From JANNHP01 sp031404455 (GTDB lineage Bacteria > Planctomycetota > JAJSAM01 > JAJVHW01), in assembly GCA_031404455.1 (NCBI GenBank), contig JANNHP010000260.1:1-13117 (forward strand): a stretch of DNA of 13,117 bases, given 5' to 3'. The notes under the pieces are model-generated. The model was not told the origin of the DNA. It did not search any database and saw only the letters and a list, made by a program, of their open reading frames with translations. The position numbers were made by a program, and so were the translations under genes. The first letter of the stretch is position 1, and each line of letters starts with the position of its first letter. Positions 1 through 7,537 of this stretch are shown piece after piece.

Positions 1-242
1 TCGCCGCTCTCGCGCGGCGCGCCGTTCTTCACGAGCGCCACGAGCGAAGGCACCGCCTTCTCGCCGACGGCGATGAGCTCCTTGCGAGCGAGTTCGCGGA
101 CGTGCGAATCCGGATCGCGCAGTTCGTCCACGAGATCGGCGATCTGCGCGGGCGTGGCGCCGTCGCCCGCCGAGACGTCCCTCGCGACGAAGAGCGCGGC
201 CGAGACCGCAACGAGTCCGAGCACCGCGTATCGCTTGCGCAT
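1..242 (-). CDS. Exported HEAT-repeat-like protein, N-terminal part (cut by window edge)
   Basis: Reading leftwards from an ATG at 242-240, an open frame of 80 codons runs off the window without a stop. It starts MRKRYAVLGLVAVSAALFVA, a basic n-region followed by a hydrophobic core, so it is probably exported by Sec, with cleavage likely near VSA-GD (about residue 25). The mature part contains a helical stretch, DELRDPDSHVRELARKEL then GEKAVPSLVALV, which has the Asp-Pro / Val-Arg / Ala / Leu spacing of a HEAT or PBS-lyase-like repeat. Such repeats act as protein-binding scaffolds. A GGGAGG Shine-Dalgarno sits 6 nt upstream of this ATG and supports the start. It is divergent from the ceramidase-like gene. 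The catalytic or binding role cannot be told from the fragment; further repeats or another domain may follow outside the window. Confidence 0.8.
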   Translation of the reverse strand, partial: MRKRYAVLGLVAVSAALFVARDVSAGDGATPAQIADLVDELRDPDSHVRELARKELIAVGEKAVPSLVALVKNGAPRESG

Positions 243-248
243 GGCGAG

Positions 249-254
249 CCTCCC
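249..254 (-). promoter_or_regulatory. Shine-Dalgarno site GGGAGG for the HEAT-repeat gene
   Basis: On the minus strand GGGAGG lies 6 nt before the ATG at 242-240. It is a good anti-SD match and fixes the start of the truncated gene. Confidence 0.6.
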
Positions 255-323
255 GGGTGATCCCGGACCACATCGTACCCGCACGGGTCTGCGCGGGGTC
301 GGCAACCTGTACGATCCGCGCCG

Positions 324-1121
324 ATGCCGCTCTCGCTGCCGCTGCGCTGCGCGATCCTCGGCGCGGTCACCCTCGCCGCGGGCGTCATCGCGTTCTCGCT
401 CGATCCCGTGCCGCAGTCGCTCGCGTACCACGCGTTCTCGGACTCGCGGCCGTGGCTCGGCATCCCGAACTTCGGCGACGTCGCGTCGAACGTGCCGTTC
501 CTCTTCTCGGGGACGGCGGGACTCGTCGCGCTGCGAGCCGCGCGGTTCGCCGACGAACGGGAGCGCCGCGCGTGGCGCGTCTTCTTCGCCGCCGTCACGT
601 GCGTCGCCGCGGGCTCGGGCTGGTACCACCTCGCGCCGACGAACGAGTCGCTCTTCTGGGACCGTCTCCCGATGTCGGTCGCGTTCGGTGCGCTGATCGC
701 GGCGCTCGTCACCGAACGGATCGACGCGCGCCTCGGCGGCGCGATGCTCGTCCCGCTCGTCCTCGCGAGCGCCGGGACCGTGGTCTGGTGGCGGATCACC
801 GAGTCGCGGGGCGAAGGCGACCTGCGCGCCTACGGGCTCGCGCAGGGACTCCCGATGATCTGGATCGTGCTCGTCGTCTCGCTCTTCCCCGGACGCTCGA
901 CGCGCGCCGGCGACTTCGTCGCGCTCTTCCTCTGGTACGCGGCGGCGAAGGCGCTCGAGCACTTCGACGGCGAGGTCCTCCGCGCGACCGGCGGGATCGT
1001 GTCCGGGCACTCGCTGAAGCACGTCGCCGCCGCCGCGGGCACGTGGCAGATCGTCCGCATGGTGCGGCGGACCGCGACGTCTACGGCTTCGACGGCGCCA
1101 GCACCCCGAACCCGATCGTGA
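324..1121 (+). CDS. Alkaline-ceramidase-like integral membrane hydrolase (CREST superfamily)
   Basis: This 265-aa polytopic protein has about seven hydrophobic segments. It carries the signature residues of the alkaline ceramidase / PAQR / Per1 (CREST) superfamily. GSGWYH gives the Ser98-x3-His102 motif, FWDRLPMS gives Asp113, and SGHSLKH gives His229-x3-His233; in the family these form a zinc-dependent amide hydrolase site within the membrane. The N-terminal part (WLGIPNFGDVASNVPFLFSG) also matches the conserved N/D-rich loop region of bacterial members. Family members cleave ceramides or related N-acyl lipids, but the substrate here is unknown. No strong Shine-Dalgarno is visible before the ATG, so the start rests on the fit of the first membrane helix. 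The last roughly 14 codons run 41 nt into the end of the convergent gene, and this Ala/Thr/Pro/Arg tail is probably not functional. Confidence 0.85.
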   Translation: MPLSLPLRCAILGAVTLAAGVIAFSLDPVPQSLAYHAFSDSRPWLGIPNFGDVASNVPFLFSGTAGLVALRAARFADERERRAWRVFFAAVTCVAAGSGWYHLAPTNESLFWDRLPMSVAFGALIAALVTERIDARLGGAMLVPLVLASAGTVVWWRITESRGEGDLRAYGLAQGLPMIWIVLVVSLFPGRSTRAGDFVALFLWYAAAKALEHFDGEVLRATGGIVSGHSLKHVAAAAGTWQIVRMVRRTATSTASTAPAPRTRS

Positions 1122-3447
1122 AGAAGGGCGGCCCGAACCGGGCCGTCGTGAAGAACCCGCCGCGCGGCGCAACCGCGCCCGCGGTGACCTGGGCGCTCTC
1201 CGCGTACGCGCCGTTCGGCGCGAGCTTGTACGTGCCGCTGACGTCGTAGCCGGCGCTGTCGTAGACCACGCCGCCCGTGCCGTCGTGCCGCGACTGCACG
1301 CGGTTGCCCGCGTACCGCACCGTCTGCACGCCGTCGTGAATGGCGATCCCGTCGTCGCTGACGAAGACGACGTCCTGCGAGTTCCCGCCGGGGCTGATCG
1401 GCAGGAGACCGATCGAAGAGAAGATCGACCGGCCCTGGAGCAGCGCCGGCGTGGCGGCGACGCCCTCGCGCACGAGGACGACGAGACGGACCATGGCGGA
1501 GTCCGCGTTCTGGTCGGAGCCGACCACGGCGTCCGCGACGCCGACGAGCACGTCGCCGCGGACGACCGGGATCAGATCCACCGTCGTCGAAAGCCCGAAG
1601 ACGCCGAGCGGCATGTCCAGAGTGACGGTCGACTTGTTGAGAGTGAACGTGCCGGGAGGCGGCGAGCGGCGATCGGTCGTCTGCTGCCACGACCCGTCGG
1701 GGGCCGCGTTCGCGGTCTGCGTGATCGTCTTCGACGCGCGCACGGAGCCGTCGAGGCCGAAGGCGAGTCGCGTGCGCCGTCCGCCGATCCCGCGGCGCAC
1801 CGCTCCCGCCTGGTCCTTCAGGAGCCCGAACTCGAGCACGGTCGCGGCCCAGGAGCCCGCGAGGTTCTTGCGCGTCGGAACGCCCTTCGCGAGACGCAGG
1901 AGGATCGACGCCGACACGCCGATCTGCGACTGCTTCGCCGGCGGCTGGATGAGCACGTCGGGGTCGCGGCCGCGGACGAAGAGTGTCGATCCGCTGACGC
2001 TGCTGTCCATCGAGACGACCTCGTCCGACACCACGGTGAGGACGCCGAAGTCCTGCGCCGAGCCGGGGCCCGAGTGGCCGATCGTCGTCGCCGTGTACGA
2101 GACGCCGCGGTTGTCGATGCCGCGCTGGAACCCGTTGTTCGTGCGCGGCCCCTTCAGTCCCTGCACCACCGAGAGACCGAAGCCGACCGCGCCGCCCGAA
2201 CCCTGGAACGCGGCACCGCGCAGTTCGATCTGCGCGAACGTGCCCTTCACCGGCCGCGGCCGCGGCGACACGCCCTGGAAGCGGGAGAAGTGCGATGTGG
2301 GGAAGCTCACGGTGTTCGCGACCGTGTCGATGACGAGGCTCGCGCGCGGCACTGCCTCGAGCGCGCCCGTCTCCGAGTTCTGGATGTAGATCTCGAGTTC
2401 GTTCACGGGGTCGTCGAACGCCTGCGGGTCGAAGGGCACGGTCACGGTGACCGGGACCGCGAACACCGTCCCCGCCGGGGTGAGGTTCACGGCGATGCCC
2501 GCCGCGTGGTTCGTGTCGTCCACGAAGAACGTGTCCGACGACTGGAGCGCGATCACCGTCGGCGCGGTCATCGCGTCGGCGGGCACGCGGACCGACACGC
2601 CGTCGAGCGGACCGCCGTCGTCCACGGGATCGAGCAGCGCGCCGGTCTGGTCCACCACGCGGCCGAACACGCGGTCCGCCGCGCTGAACGAACCGGTGAG
2701 CGCCGTGTCGCGGATGTCAACGTTCGTCTTCGCGATCTTCGGAACCGTGAGTTTCACCGCGACGAACCACTCGCCCTCAGCGGCGGCGTCGTTGCGCAGG
2801 TGGAGCACGTACTCGCCCGTCGCGCCGAGAGGAAGGTCGTCGACGCGGTGGCGGAACGCCGTCACGCCCGTGCCGTCGAAGTCGCGGTGGAACCCCGCCG
2901 GACCGTCGATGGAGACCATCCGCGGCGCGAGCGGCGATCCGGCGGCCGCGAGGAACGCGAGGTCGGCCGTCGAACCGAGCGGCGCCGCAAACGAGAAGTC
3001 CGTCGTGGCGCCAGGACCGAGCGGGTCGGCGTCGCGCTCGTCCCACGCCGTCTTCGGCGTCATCTTGATCTTGATCTGGTAGTCGCCGTCGAGGAGGTCG
3101 TCGCCCGCGACGCGGAAACGGAACGCGTCCGACTTCGGGGCGACGAAGCGGTTCAGCTTGGCGCCGCTGCCCGAGACGGCGCCGCGCGTGACGAACGTCA
3201 GCGCGCTGTCGAGGACGTCGAACGCGGGAACGGGCGCGCCGTCGCCCTTCTTCTTCACCGAGACGGTGAGCGAAGCGTCGCGCGGTGCGTCGACGACGTA
3301 CGTTTCCCGTTCGTTCGCCGGACGCAGCGTGCCGTCCACCTTCTCGTTGCCGCGGACCTGCAGGTCCACCTCGTCGGCCGCCGATGCGGCGGACGTGGAT
3401 GCGAGGAGGACGGCGAGGAAGGCCACCGAGGCACTGGTTCGACTCAT
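1081..3447 (-). CDS. Large secreted protein with ZU5-like domain and repeated beta-rich C-terminal units
   Basis: This 788-aa protein begins with a clear Sec signal peptide (MSRTSASVAFLAVLLASTSA, cleavage likely after residue 23, ASA-AD). Residues about 24-130 look like a pre-peptidase C-terminal-type beta domain (YVVDAPRDASLTVSV, later FRFRVAGDDLLDGDYQIKI), and a second beta domain follows to about 240. Residues about 275-395 resemble a ZU5-type module: GVSVRVPADAM, then VNLTPAGTVFAVPVTVTVPF, closing with SFPTSHFSRFQ. Residues about 401-788 appear to be three related units of 120-140 aa. No catalytic motif is visible. It is probably a surface or periplasmic structural or adhesion-type protein; this is inference. 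AAGGAA lies 12 nt before the ATG. The gene is divergent from the SGNH hydrolase and overlaps the ceramidase gene by 41 nt at the 3' end. Confidence 0.85.
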   Translation of the reverse strand: MSRTSASVAFLAVLLASTSAASAADEVDLQVRGNEKVDGTLRPANERETYVVDAPRDASLTVSVKKKGDGAPVPAFDVLDSALTFVTRGAVSGSGAKLNRFVAPKSDAFRFRVAGDDLLDGDYQIKIKMTPKTAWDERDADPLGPGATTDFSFAAPLGSTADLAFLAAAGSPLAPRMVSIDGPAGFHRDFDGTGVTAFRHRVDDLPLGATGEYVLHLRNDAAAEGEWFVAVKLTVPKIAKTNVDIRDTALTGSFSAADRVFGRVVDQTGALLDPVDDGGPLDGVSVRVPADAMTAPTVIALQSSDTFFVDDTNHAAGIAVNLTPAGTVFAVPVTVTVPFDPQAFDDPVNELEIYIQNSETGALEAVPRASLVIDTVANTVSFPTSHFSRFQGVSPRPRPVKGTFAQIELRGAAFQGSGGAVGFGLSVVQGLKGPRTNNGFQRGIDNRGVSYTATTIGHSGPGSAQDFGVLTVVSDEVVSMDSSVSGSTLFVRGRDPDVLIQPPAKQSQIGVSASILLRLAKGVPTRKNLAGSWAATVLEFGLLKDQAGAVRRGIGGRRTRLAFGLDGSVRASKTITQTANAAPDGSWQQTTDRRSPPPGTFTLNKSTVTLDMPLGVFGLSTTVDLIPVVRGDVLVGVADAVVGSDQNADSAMVRLVVLVREGVAATPALLQGRSIFSSIGLLPISPGGNSQDVVFVSDDGIAIHDGVQTVRYAGNRVQSRHDGTGGVVYDSAGYDVSGTYKLAPNGAYAESAQVTAGAVAPRGGFFTTARFGPPFFTIGFGVLAPSKP

Positions 3448-3459
3448 GGCGGGAGTCTA

Positions 3460-3469
3460 TTCCTTCTCC
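3460..3469 (-). promoter_or_regulatory. Shine-Dalgarno-like GGAGAAGGAA for the large secreted protein
   Basis: On the minus strand this purine-rich stretch ends 12 nt before the ATG at 3447. The spacing is longer than ideal, but it is the only good match and agrees with the signal-peptide start. Confidence 0.4.
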
Positions 3470-3473
3470 GGAT

Positions 3474-3503
3474 GCCGGTTCGCGCGGTTCCTGGGAAACC
3501 GGC
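3474..3503. repeat. Short inverted repeat in the divergent intergenic region
   Basis: GCCGGTT (3474-3480) and AACCGGC (3497-3503) are perfect 7-nt inverted arms separated by 16 nt. They lie between the divergent secreted-protein and SGNH-hydrolase genes. This could be an operator serving both promoters or a leader hairpin of the hydrolase mRNA. In 70% G+C DNA a chance origin is quite possible. Confidence 0.3.
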
Positions 3504-3540
3504 GCGGACGGCGATTTCATCCCGGTAGAACGAGCGCCCC

Positions 3541-5181
3541 ATGCAACGACTCCTCGCCGCGCTTGCCTGGATCGTCCTCCTCGCAGCCTCGGCGCGACTC
3601 GCCCGGGCCGACGGAGAGTTCCTGCTCCGCGAGGGAGACCGCGTCGTCCTCTACGGCGACAGCATCACGGAGCAGCGTCTCTACTCGCGCTACCTGCAGC
3701 AGTACGTCGCGTGCCGCCACCCGTCGCTCGGCGTGCGCTTCTTCAACGCCGGCTGGGGCGGCGACACCGCGACGGGCGCGACGTCGCGGCTCGAACGCGA
3801 CGTGCTGGAGCTGAAGCCGTCCGTCGTGACGCTGTTCTTCGGGATGAACGACGGCGGCTACCAGCGGAAGAACGAGAAGACCGTAGCGGCGTACCGCGCA
3901 AACCTCGCGGGCCTCGTCAAGGCGCTGAAGGCGAAGGGCGTGCGCGTGGTCGTCTTCGGCCCGGGCTGCTGCGACGGAGCGAAGAACCCGGCGCTCGCGG
4001 CGTGCGACTACGACGAGATGCTCGAGGCGCTGACCGGCGCCGCTGCGTCCGTCGCGAAGGAGGAGGGCTGCACGTTCGGCGACGTCTTCCGTCCGATGCG
4101 GAGCTTCCTCGCGGCGAGGAAGAAGGTGGATCCGGCGGCCGAGATCGTCCCCGACGGCGTCCACCCCGGCCCCGAGGGCCACCTGGTGATCGCGCGAGCG
4201 ATGCTCGCGACGCTTCGCGCCGAACCGATGCCGCCGCTCGGCGAGATCGACGTGAAGTCGGGGCGCGGCGAGGGGCTGAAGGTCGTGAAAGCGTACGCCG
4301 ACGACGTGGTGCTGACGACGACGGGCCCGGTGGCGACGCCGTTCTGGTTCGAGGCTTCGCACCTCACGACGATGCGCGAATCGGGGTTCCTCGAGGAGCT
4401 CGCCGGATCGCGGCTCGCGGTGGCGGGTCTCGCCCCGGGCAACTGGGAGGTGACTGTGGACGGCGCCGACGCAGGGATCTTCGCCGCGGCCGATCTCGCG
4501 CGCGGCGTGAGCGTCCCCGGCTCGGGCTCCGAGCGCGGCCGCGCGGTGCACGACCTCGTGGTCCGCAAAGAGAGCAACTACTTCGAGGCGTGGCGGCGCG
4601 GGCGCCTCGCGCCGGGTCCCCGCTGGGGCGCCGACACGCTCTACGCCGCGATGCTCGACTTCGACGCAGGCCTCGCGAAGACGATCGCCGCCGTCGCCGC
4701 CGAGTCGGCGCCGGCGACGATCCGTCTCTCGCCCGCGCCCGTCGGTCCGAATCTCGCGGCGAGGAGGACGTACGAGTCGAGCGACCCGAACCGCTTCGGC
4801 TGGGGCGACGGCGCGCTCACCGACGGCTCGTGGGAATCGGCACCGGGACACTGCTTCGCGACGGGCAACAGCGACAGATTCCCGAAATCGGCCACGGTCG
4901 ATCTCGGCGCCGCCTCCGAGATCGGCCTCGTCCGAATCGGAGTGCCCGAGTTCGGCTCGACCCGGCGCGTCCGCGTCTCGGTGTCGCGGGACGGCAAGGA
5001 TTTCGACGAGGTCGGCTCCATGGAGTTCGCCCAGCGGCGCCGCGACCGTCGCACGATCCGGTTCACCGCCGTCCGCGCGCGCTTCGTCCGGCTCACGTAC
5101 CTCGACCGCTGGGACGAGGTCGTCGACTACCCGGCGGCGTTCGCGTTCACGACCGAGTGCGAGGTCTACGCAGCGAGGTAG
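3541..5181 (+). CDS. Secreted SGNH/GDSL-family esterase with discoidin-like C-terminal domain
   Basis: This 546-aa protein has a signal peptide (residues 1-23, ending ARA-DG). The SGNH blocks are all present in order: block I YGDSITEQ with nucleophile Ser41, block II NAGWGGDTA (residues 69-77), block III FFGMND with Asn103, and block V DGVHP with Asp205 and His208. It should therefore be an active serine esterase, most likely deacetylating a polysaccharide or similar ester outside the cytoplasm. Residues about 225-400 form a long linker domain containing LAGLAPG-like and DGADAGIFAAADLARGVSV stretches, which I recall from planctomycete GDSL proteins. Residues 404-546 (NLAARRTYESSDPN, ALTDGSW, ATVDLGAASEIGLVRI, RFVRLTY) have the layout of an F5/8 type C (discoidin/CBM32-like) sugar-binding domain. 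The Shine-Dalgarno is weak. It is convergent with the next gene, with a 12-nt gap. Confidence 0.9.
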   Translation: MQRLLAALAWIVLLAASARLARADGEFLLREGDRVVLYGDSITEQRLYSRYLQQYVACRHPSLGVRFFNAGWGGDTATGATSRLERDVLELKPSVVTLFFGMNDGGYQRKNEKTVAAYRANLAGLVKALKAKGVRVVVFGPGCCDGAKNPALAACDYDEMLEALTGAAASVAKEEGCTFGDVFRPMRSFLAARKKVDPAAEIVPDGVHPGPEGHLVIARAMLATLRAEPMPPLGEIDVKSGRGEGLKVVKAYADDVVLTTTGPVATPFWFEASHLTTMRESGFLEELAGSRLAVAGLAPGNWEVTVDGADAGIFAAADLARGVSVPGSGSERGRAVHDLVVRKESNYFEAWRRGRLAPGPRWGADTLYAAMLDFDAGLAKTIAAVAAESAPATIRLSPAPVGPNLAARRTYESSDPNRFGWGDGALTDGSWESAPGHCFATGNSDRFPKSATVDLGAASEIGLVRIGVPEFGSTRRVRVSVSRDGKDFDEVGSMEFAQRRRDRRTIRFTAVRARFVRLTYLDRWDEVVDYPAAFAFTTECEVYAAR

Positions 5182-5193
5182 GCGGGCGCGCCG

Positions 5194-7449
5194 TCACCCC
5201 TTTCTCGGCGGCCGGCCGAGCAGGTACTGCACAGGCCACGGCGCATCCGGGAATCCGTAATCCGACGCCGCGTGGAGCGTGAGGTACGGGTCGGCGAGGT
5301 GCGGACGCGCGATCGCGCAGAGGTCCGCGCGGCCCGCGGCGATCACGGTGTTCGCGTGGTCGGCACCCTGGATCATCCCGACGGCCATCACCGGGATGCG
5401 CGCCTCGTGGCGGATGCGGTCCGCGAACGGAACCTGGAACATGCGCCCGTACTGCGGGCGCGAGTCGATCGTGTTGCCGCTCGACGAGACGTCGATGACG
5501 TCGCACCCCGCGTCCTTCAGCATCCGCGCGATCTCTACCGCGTCGTCCCCGACGAGTCCGCCGGGCGCCCAGTCCGTCGCGCTGATCCGCACGGACATCG
5601 GCATCGCAGTCGCCCAGACGGCGCGCATCGCGGAGAAGACCTCGAGCGGCCAGCGCATGCGGTTCGCGAGCGACCCGCCGTACTCGTCGGTGCGCCGGTT
5701 CGTCAGCGGCGAGATGAACGTCGAGAGCAGGTAGCCGTGCGCCATGTGGACCTCGACCATGTCGAAGCCGCACTTCCTGCTCATCTGCGTCGCGCGGACG
5801 AAGTTGTTCCGAACGCGGTCCATGTCGGCGCGAGTCATCTCGCGCGGCGCGGGCCAGTCCGGCGCGAACGGCAGCGGCGAAGGCCCGATCGTCTCCCACG
5901 CGCCCTCGACCTTCGCCAGCGGACGGTCGAAGCCCTCCCACGGGTGGAACGCCGAGCCCTTGCGCCCCGCGTGAGCGAGTTGGATCCCGATCTTCGCGGA
6001 CGAACTGCCGTGGACGAACTCGACGATCCGGGACCACGCCGCGACGTGCTCGTCGGAATACATCCCTGCGCAGCCCTTCGTGATCCGCGCGTCGGCCGAG
6101 ACGTTCGTCATCTCGGTGATGACGAGCCCCGCGCCGCCGATCGCGCGGCTCCCGAGGTGGACGAGGTGCCAGTCGCCGGGCGTGCCGTCCGTCGCCGAGT
6201 ACTGGCACATGGGGCTGACGACGATGCGGTTCGAGAGCGTCAACTCCCGCAACTTGAACGGCGTGAACGCGGGCGGCGGAGCGGAGCCGTCGCTCGCCTT
6301 CGGCGCGCCGGACGACTCGCGGAACCACTTCGTCGTCGCGGCGACGAGCTTGGGGTCGCGCTGCGCGAGGTTGTCGTAGGTGATGCGCTTGCTGCGCGTC
6401 ATCAGGTTGAAGGTGAACTGGAGCGGGTGCTGACGAAGGTAGCGCGCGGAGTTCTCGAACCACTCGCGGCTGACGTCCGCCGCGCGCTGCAGCTTGGACA
6501 CATCGATGCGCCGCGCCTCCTCGTACGCCGCGAGCACGAGCGGAACGTCGGTGACGCCGTGCGCGACGAACGCGTCGTGAAGTGCGATCGCGCCCTCCAT
6601 GGCGAGCTTCGTCCCCGAGCCGATCGAGAAGTGCGCGGTGTGGACGGCGTCGCCCATGAGGACGACGTTGCCATGACTCCATTTCTCGCAGCGGATCGTC
6701 GGGAAGGTCCGCCACGTCGAGCGGTTGATCAGCAGACGGTGGCCGTCGAGTTCCGGAGCGAAGAGTTCCTCGCAGTAGCGGACGGTGTCCGCCTCGGTCG
6801 CCTCGTCGAGGCCCGCCGCCTTCCACGTCTCCTCGCGGCACTCCACGATCCACGTCGAGAGACCCTTCTCGAACGGGTAGGCGTGGACTTGGAAGAGGCC
6901 GTGAGCGTTCTCCTTGAAGTGGAACGTGAAGGCGCGGAGCGGGCGCGTCGTGCCGAGCCACGTGAACTTGCACTTCCCCCACCGGATGTCGGGCTTGAAC
7001 GTCTTCTCGTACTCGGCGCGCACCGCGCTGTTGACGCCGTCGGCCGCGAGCACGAGGTCCGACTCGGCGCGGAACTCCTCAGCCGTCCTCACCTCGCGCT
7101 GGAACTCCATCTCGACGCCGAGCCCCCGCGCGCGCTCCTGCAGGATCTCGAGCAGGCGCTTCCTCGACATGCCGCAGAAGCCGTGGCCCGTCGAGGTGAC
7201 GCTCGTGCCGCCGAAGTGCGTCTCGATGTCGTCCCAGTAGGCGAAGTTCGCGCGGATCGCGTCGTAGCTCTCGCGGTCGGCGTCGGCGAACGTCGAGAGC
7301 GTCTCCTCCGAGAAGACGACGCCCCACCCGAACGTGTCGTCGGCCTTGTTGCGCTCGAAGACGCGGATCCGCGCGTCCGGGAACCGCTTCTTCATCAGGA
7401 TCGAGAAGTAGAGCCCCGCGGGACCGCCGCCGATCGAGACGATGTTCAT
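5194..7449 (-). CDS. Bifunctional flavoenzyme: anthraniloyl/salicylyl-CoA monooxygenase fused to old yellow enzyme-type reductase
   Basis: This 751-aa protein is a two-domain fusion. Residues 1-about 385 are a PHBH-fold FAD monooxygenase: the dinucleotide-binding GGGPAG at residues 7-12, and the second FAD motif VVLMGDAVHTAHFSIGSG around Gly266-Asp267. Residues 395-751 are an old yellow enzyme-type FMN domain: NRIVVSPMCQYSA with Cys415, QLAHAGRKGS, EVHMAHGYLLSTFISPL, NRRTDEYGGS, and a CAIARPHLADP end motif. This order and length match 2-aminobenzoyl-CoA monooxygenase/reductase and the proteins annotated bifunctional salicylyl-CoA 5-hydroxylase/oxidoreductase, which act on aromatic CoA thioesters in aerobic catabolism. 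The Rossmann motif begins at residue 3, so the ATG cannot move downstream. No CoA ligase or other pathway gene is nearby. A perfect palindrome lies 1 nt upstream and no free Shine-Dalgarno is seen. Confidence 0.92.
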   Translation of the reverse strand: MNIVSIGGGPAGLYFSILMKKRFPDARIRVFERNKADDTFGWGVVFSEETLSTFADADRESYDAIRANFAYWDDIETHFGGTSVTSTGHGFCGMSRKRLLEILQERARGLGVEMEFQREVRTAEEFRAESDLVLAADGVNSAVRAEYEKTFKPDIRWGKCKFTWLGTTRPLRAFTFHFKENAHGLFQVHAYPFEKGLSTWIVECREETWKAAGLDEATEADTVRYCEELFAPELDGHRLLINRSTWRTFPTIRCEKWSHGNVVLMGDAVHTAHFSIGSGTKLAMEGAIALHDAFVAHGVTDVPLVLAAYEEARRIDVSKLQRAADVSREWFENSARYLRQHPLQFTFNLMTRSKRITYDNLAQRDPKLVAATTKWFRESSGAPKASDGSAPPPAFTPFKLRELTLSNRIVVSPMCQYSATDGTPGDWHLVHLGSRAIGGAGLVITEMTNVSADARITKGCAGMYSDEHVAAWSRIVEFVHGSSSAKIGIQLAHAGRKGSAFHPWEGFDRPLAKVEGAWETIGPSPLPFAPDWPAPREMTRADMDRVRNNFVRATQMSRKCGFDMVEVHMAHGYLLSTFISPLTNRRTDEYGGSLANRMRWPLEVFSAMRAVWATAMPMSVRISATDWAPGGLVGDDAVEIARMLKDAGCDVIDVSSSGNTIDSRPQYGRMFQVPFADRIRHEARIPVMAVGMIQGADHANTVIAAGRADLCAIARPHLADPYLTLHAASDYGFPDAPWPVQYLLGRPPRKG

Positions 7450-7450
7450 T

Positions 7451-7493
7451 TCCGAACGTTAGCGACGGCGAGGCGCCGTCGCTAACGTTCGGA
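7451..7493. repeat. Perfect 20-nt inverted repeat with 3-nt loop next to the flavoenzyme start codon
   Basis: The left arm TCCGAACGTTAGCGACGGCG (7451-7470) is followed by AGG and then its exact reverse complement (7474-7493). The structure begins one base before the flavoenzyme ATG (minus strand, 7449-7447) and ends 44 nt before the divergent lipoprotein ATG. It has no T-tract on either side and is not between convergent genes, so it is not a standard terminator. It may be a leader hairpin that hides the ribosome site, a DNA operator or cruciform, or one copy of a dispersed palindromic repeat. Confidence 0.9.
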
Positions 7494-7523
7494 GGTACTT
7501 CGGGCACGTCGCCTGCAACGACT

Positions 7524-7531
7524 GAGGGGGG
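7524..7531 (+). promoter_or_regulatory. Shine-Dalgarno site GAGGGGGG for the lipoprotein
   Basis: A G-rich anti-SD match lies 6 nt before the ATG at 7538 and supports that start. Confidence 0.6.
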
Positions 7532-7537
7532 CGCGGC

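Noticed and set aside
310..315. TACGAT as a -10 box for the ceramidase-like gene
   Set aside because: No suitable -35 hexamer at 16-18 nt upstream; only 8 nt from the ATG, so it would need a leaderless message. Not supported enough to list.
29..799. A 256-codon minus-strand frame spanning the first intergenic region
   Set aside because: It is out of phase with the HEAT-repeat frame and runs antisense to the ceramidase-like gene; Ser/Arg/Thr-rich with no motif.
1285..3528. A 747-codon plus-strand open frame opposite the large secreted protein
   Set aside because: It is extremely Arg/His/Val/Asp-rich with no domain, signal or family motif, and mirrors a minus-strand gene with a signal peptide and beta-domain pattern. 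It is a high-GC antisense shadow.
5147..6982. Long minus-strand frame overlapping the flavoenzyme in another phase
   Set aside because: Arg-rich nonsense composition; the overlapping frame carries complete FAD and FMN enzyme motifs.
5272..7485. A 737-codon plus-strand frame opposite the flavoenzyme
   Set aside because: Composition dominated by Arg, Val, Asp and Glu without hydrophobic-core patterning; an antisense shadow of the motif-bearing gene.
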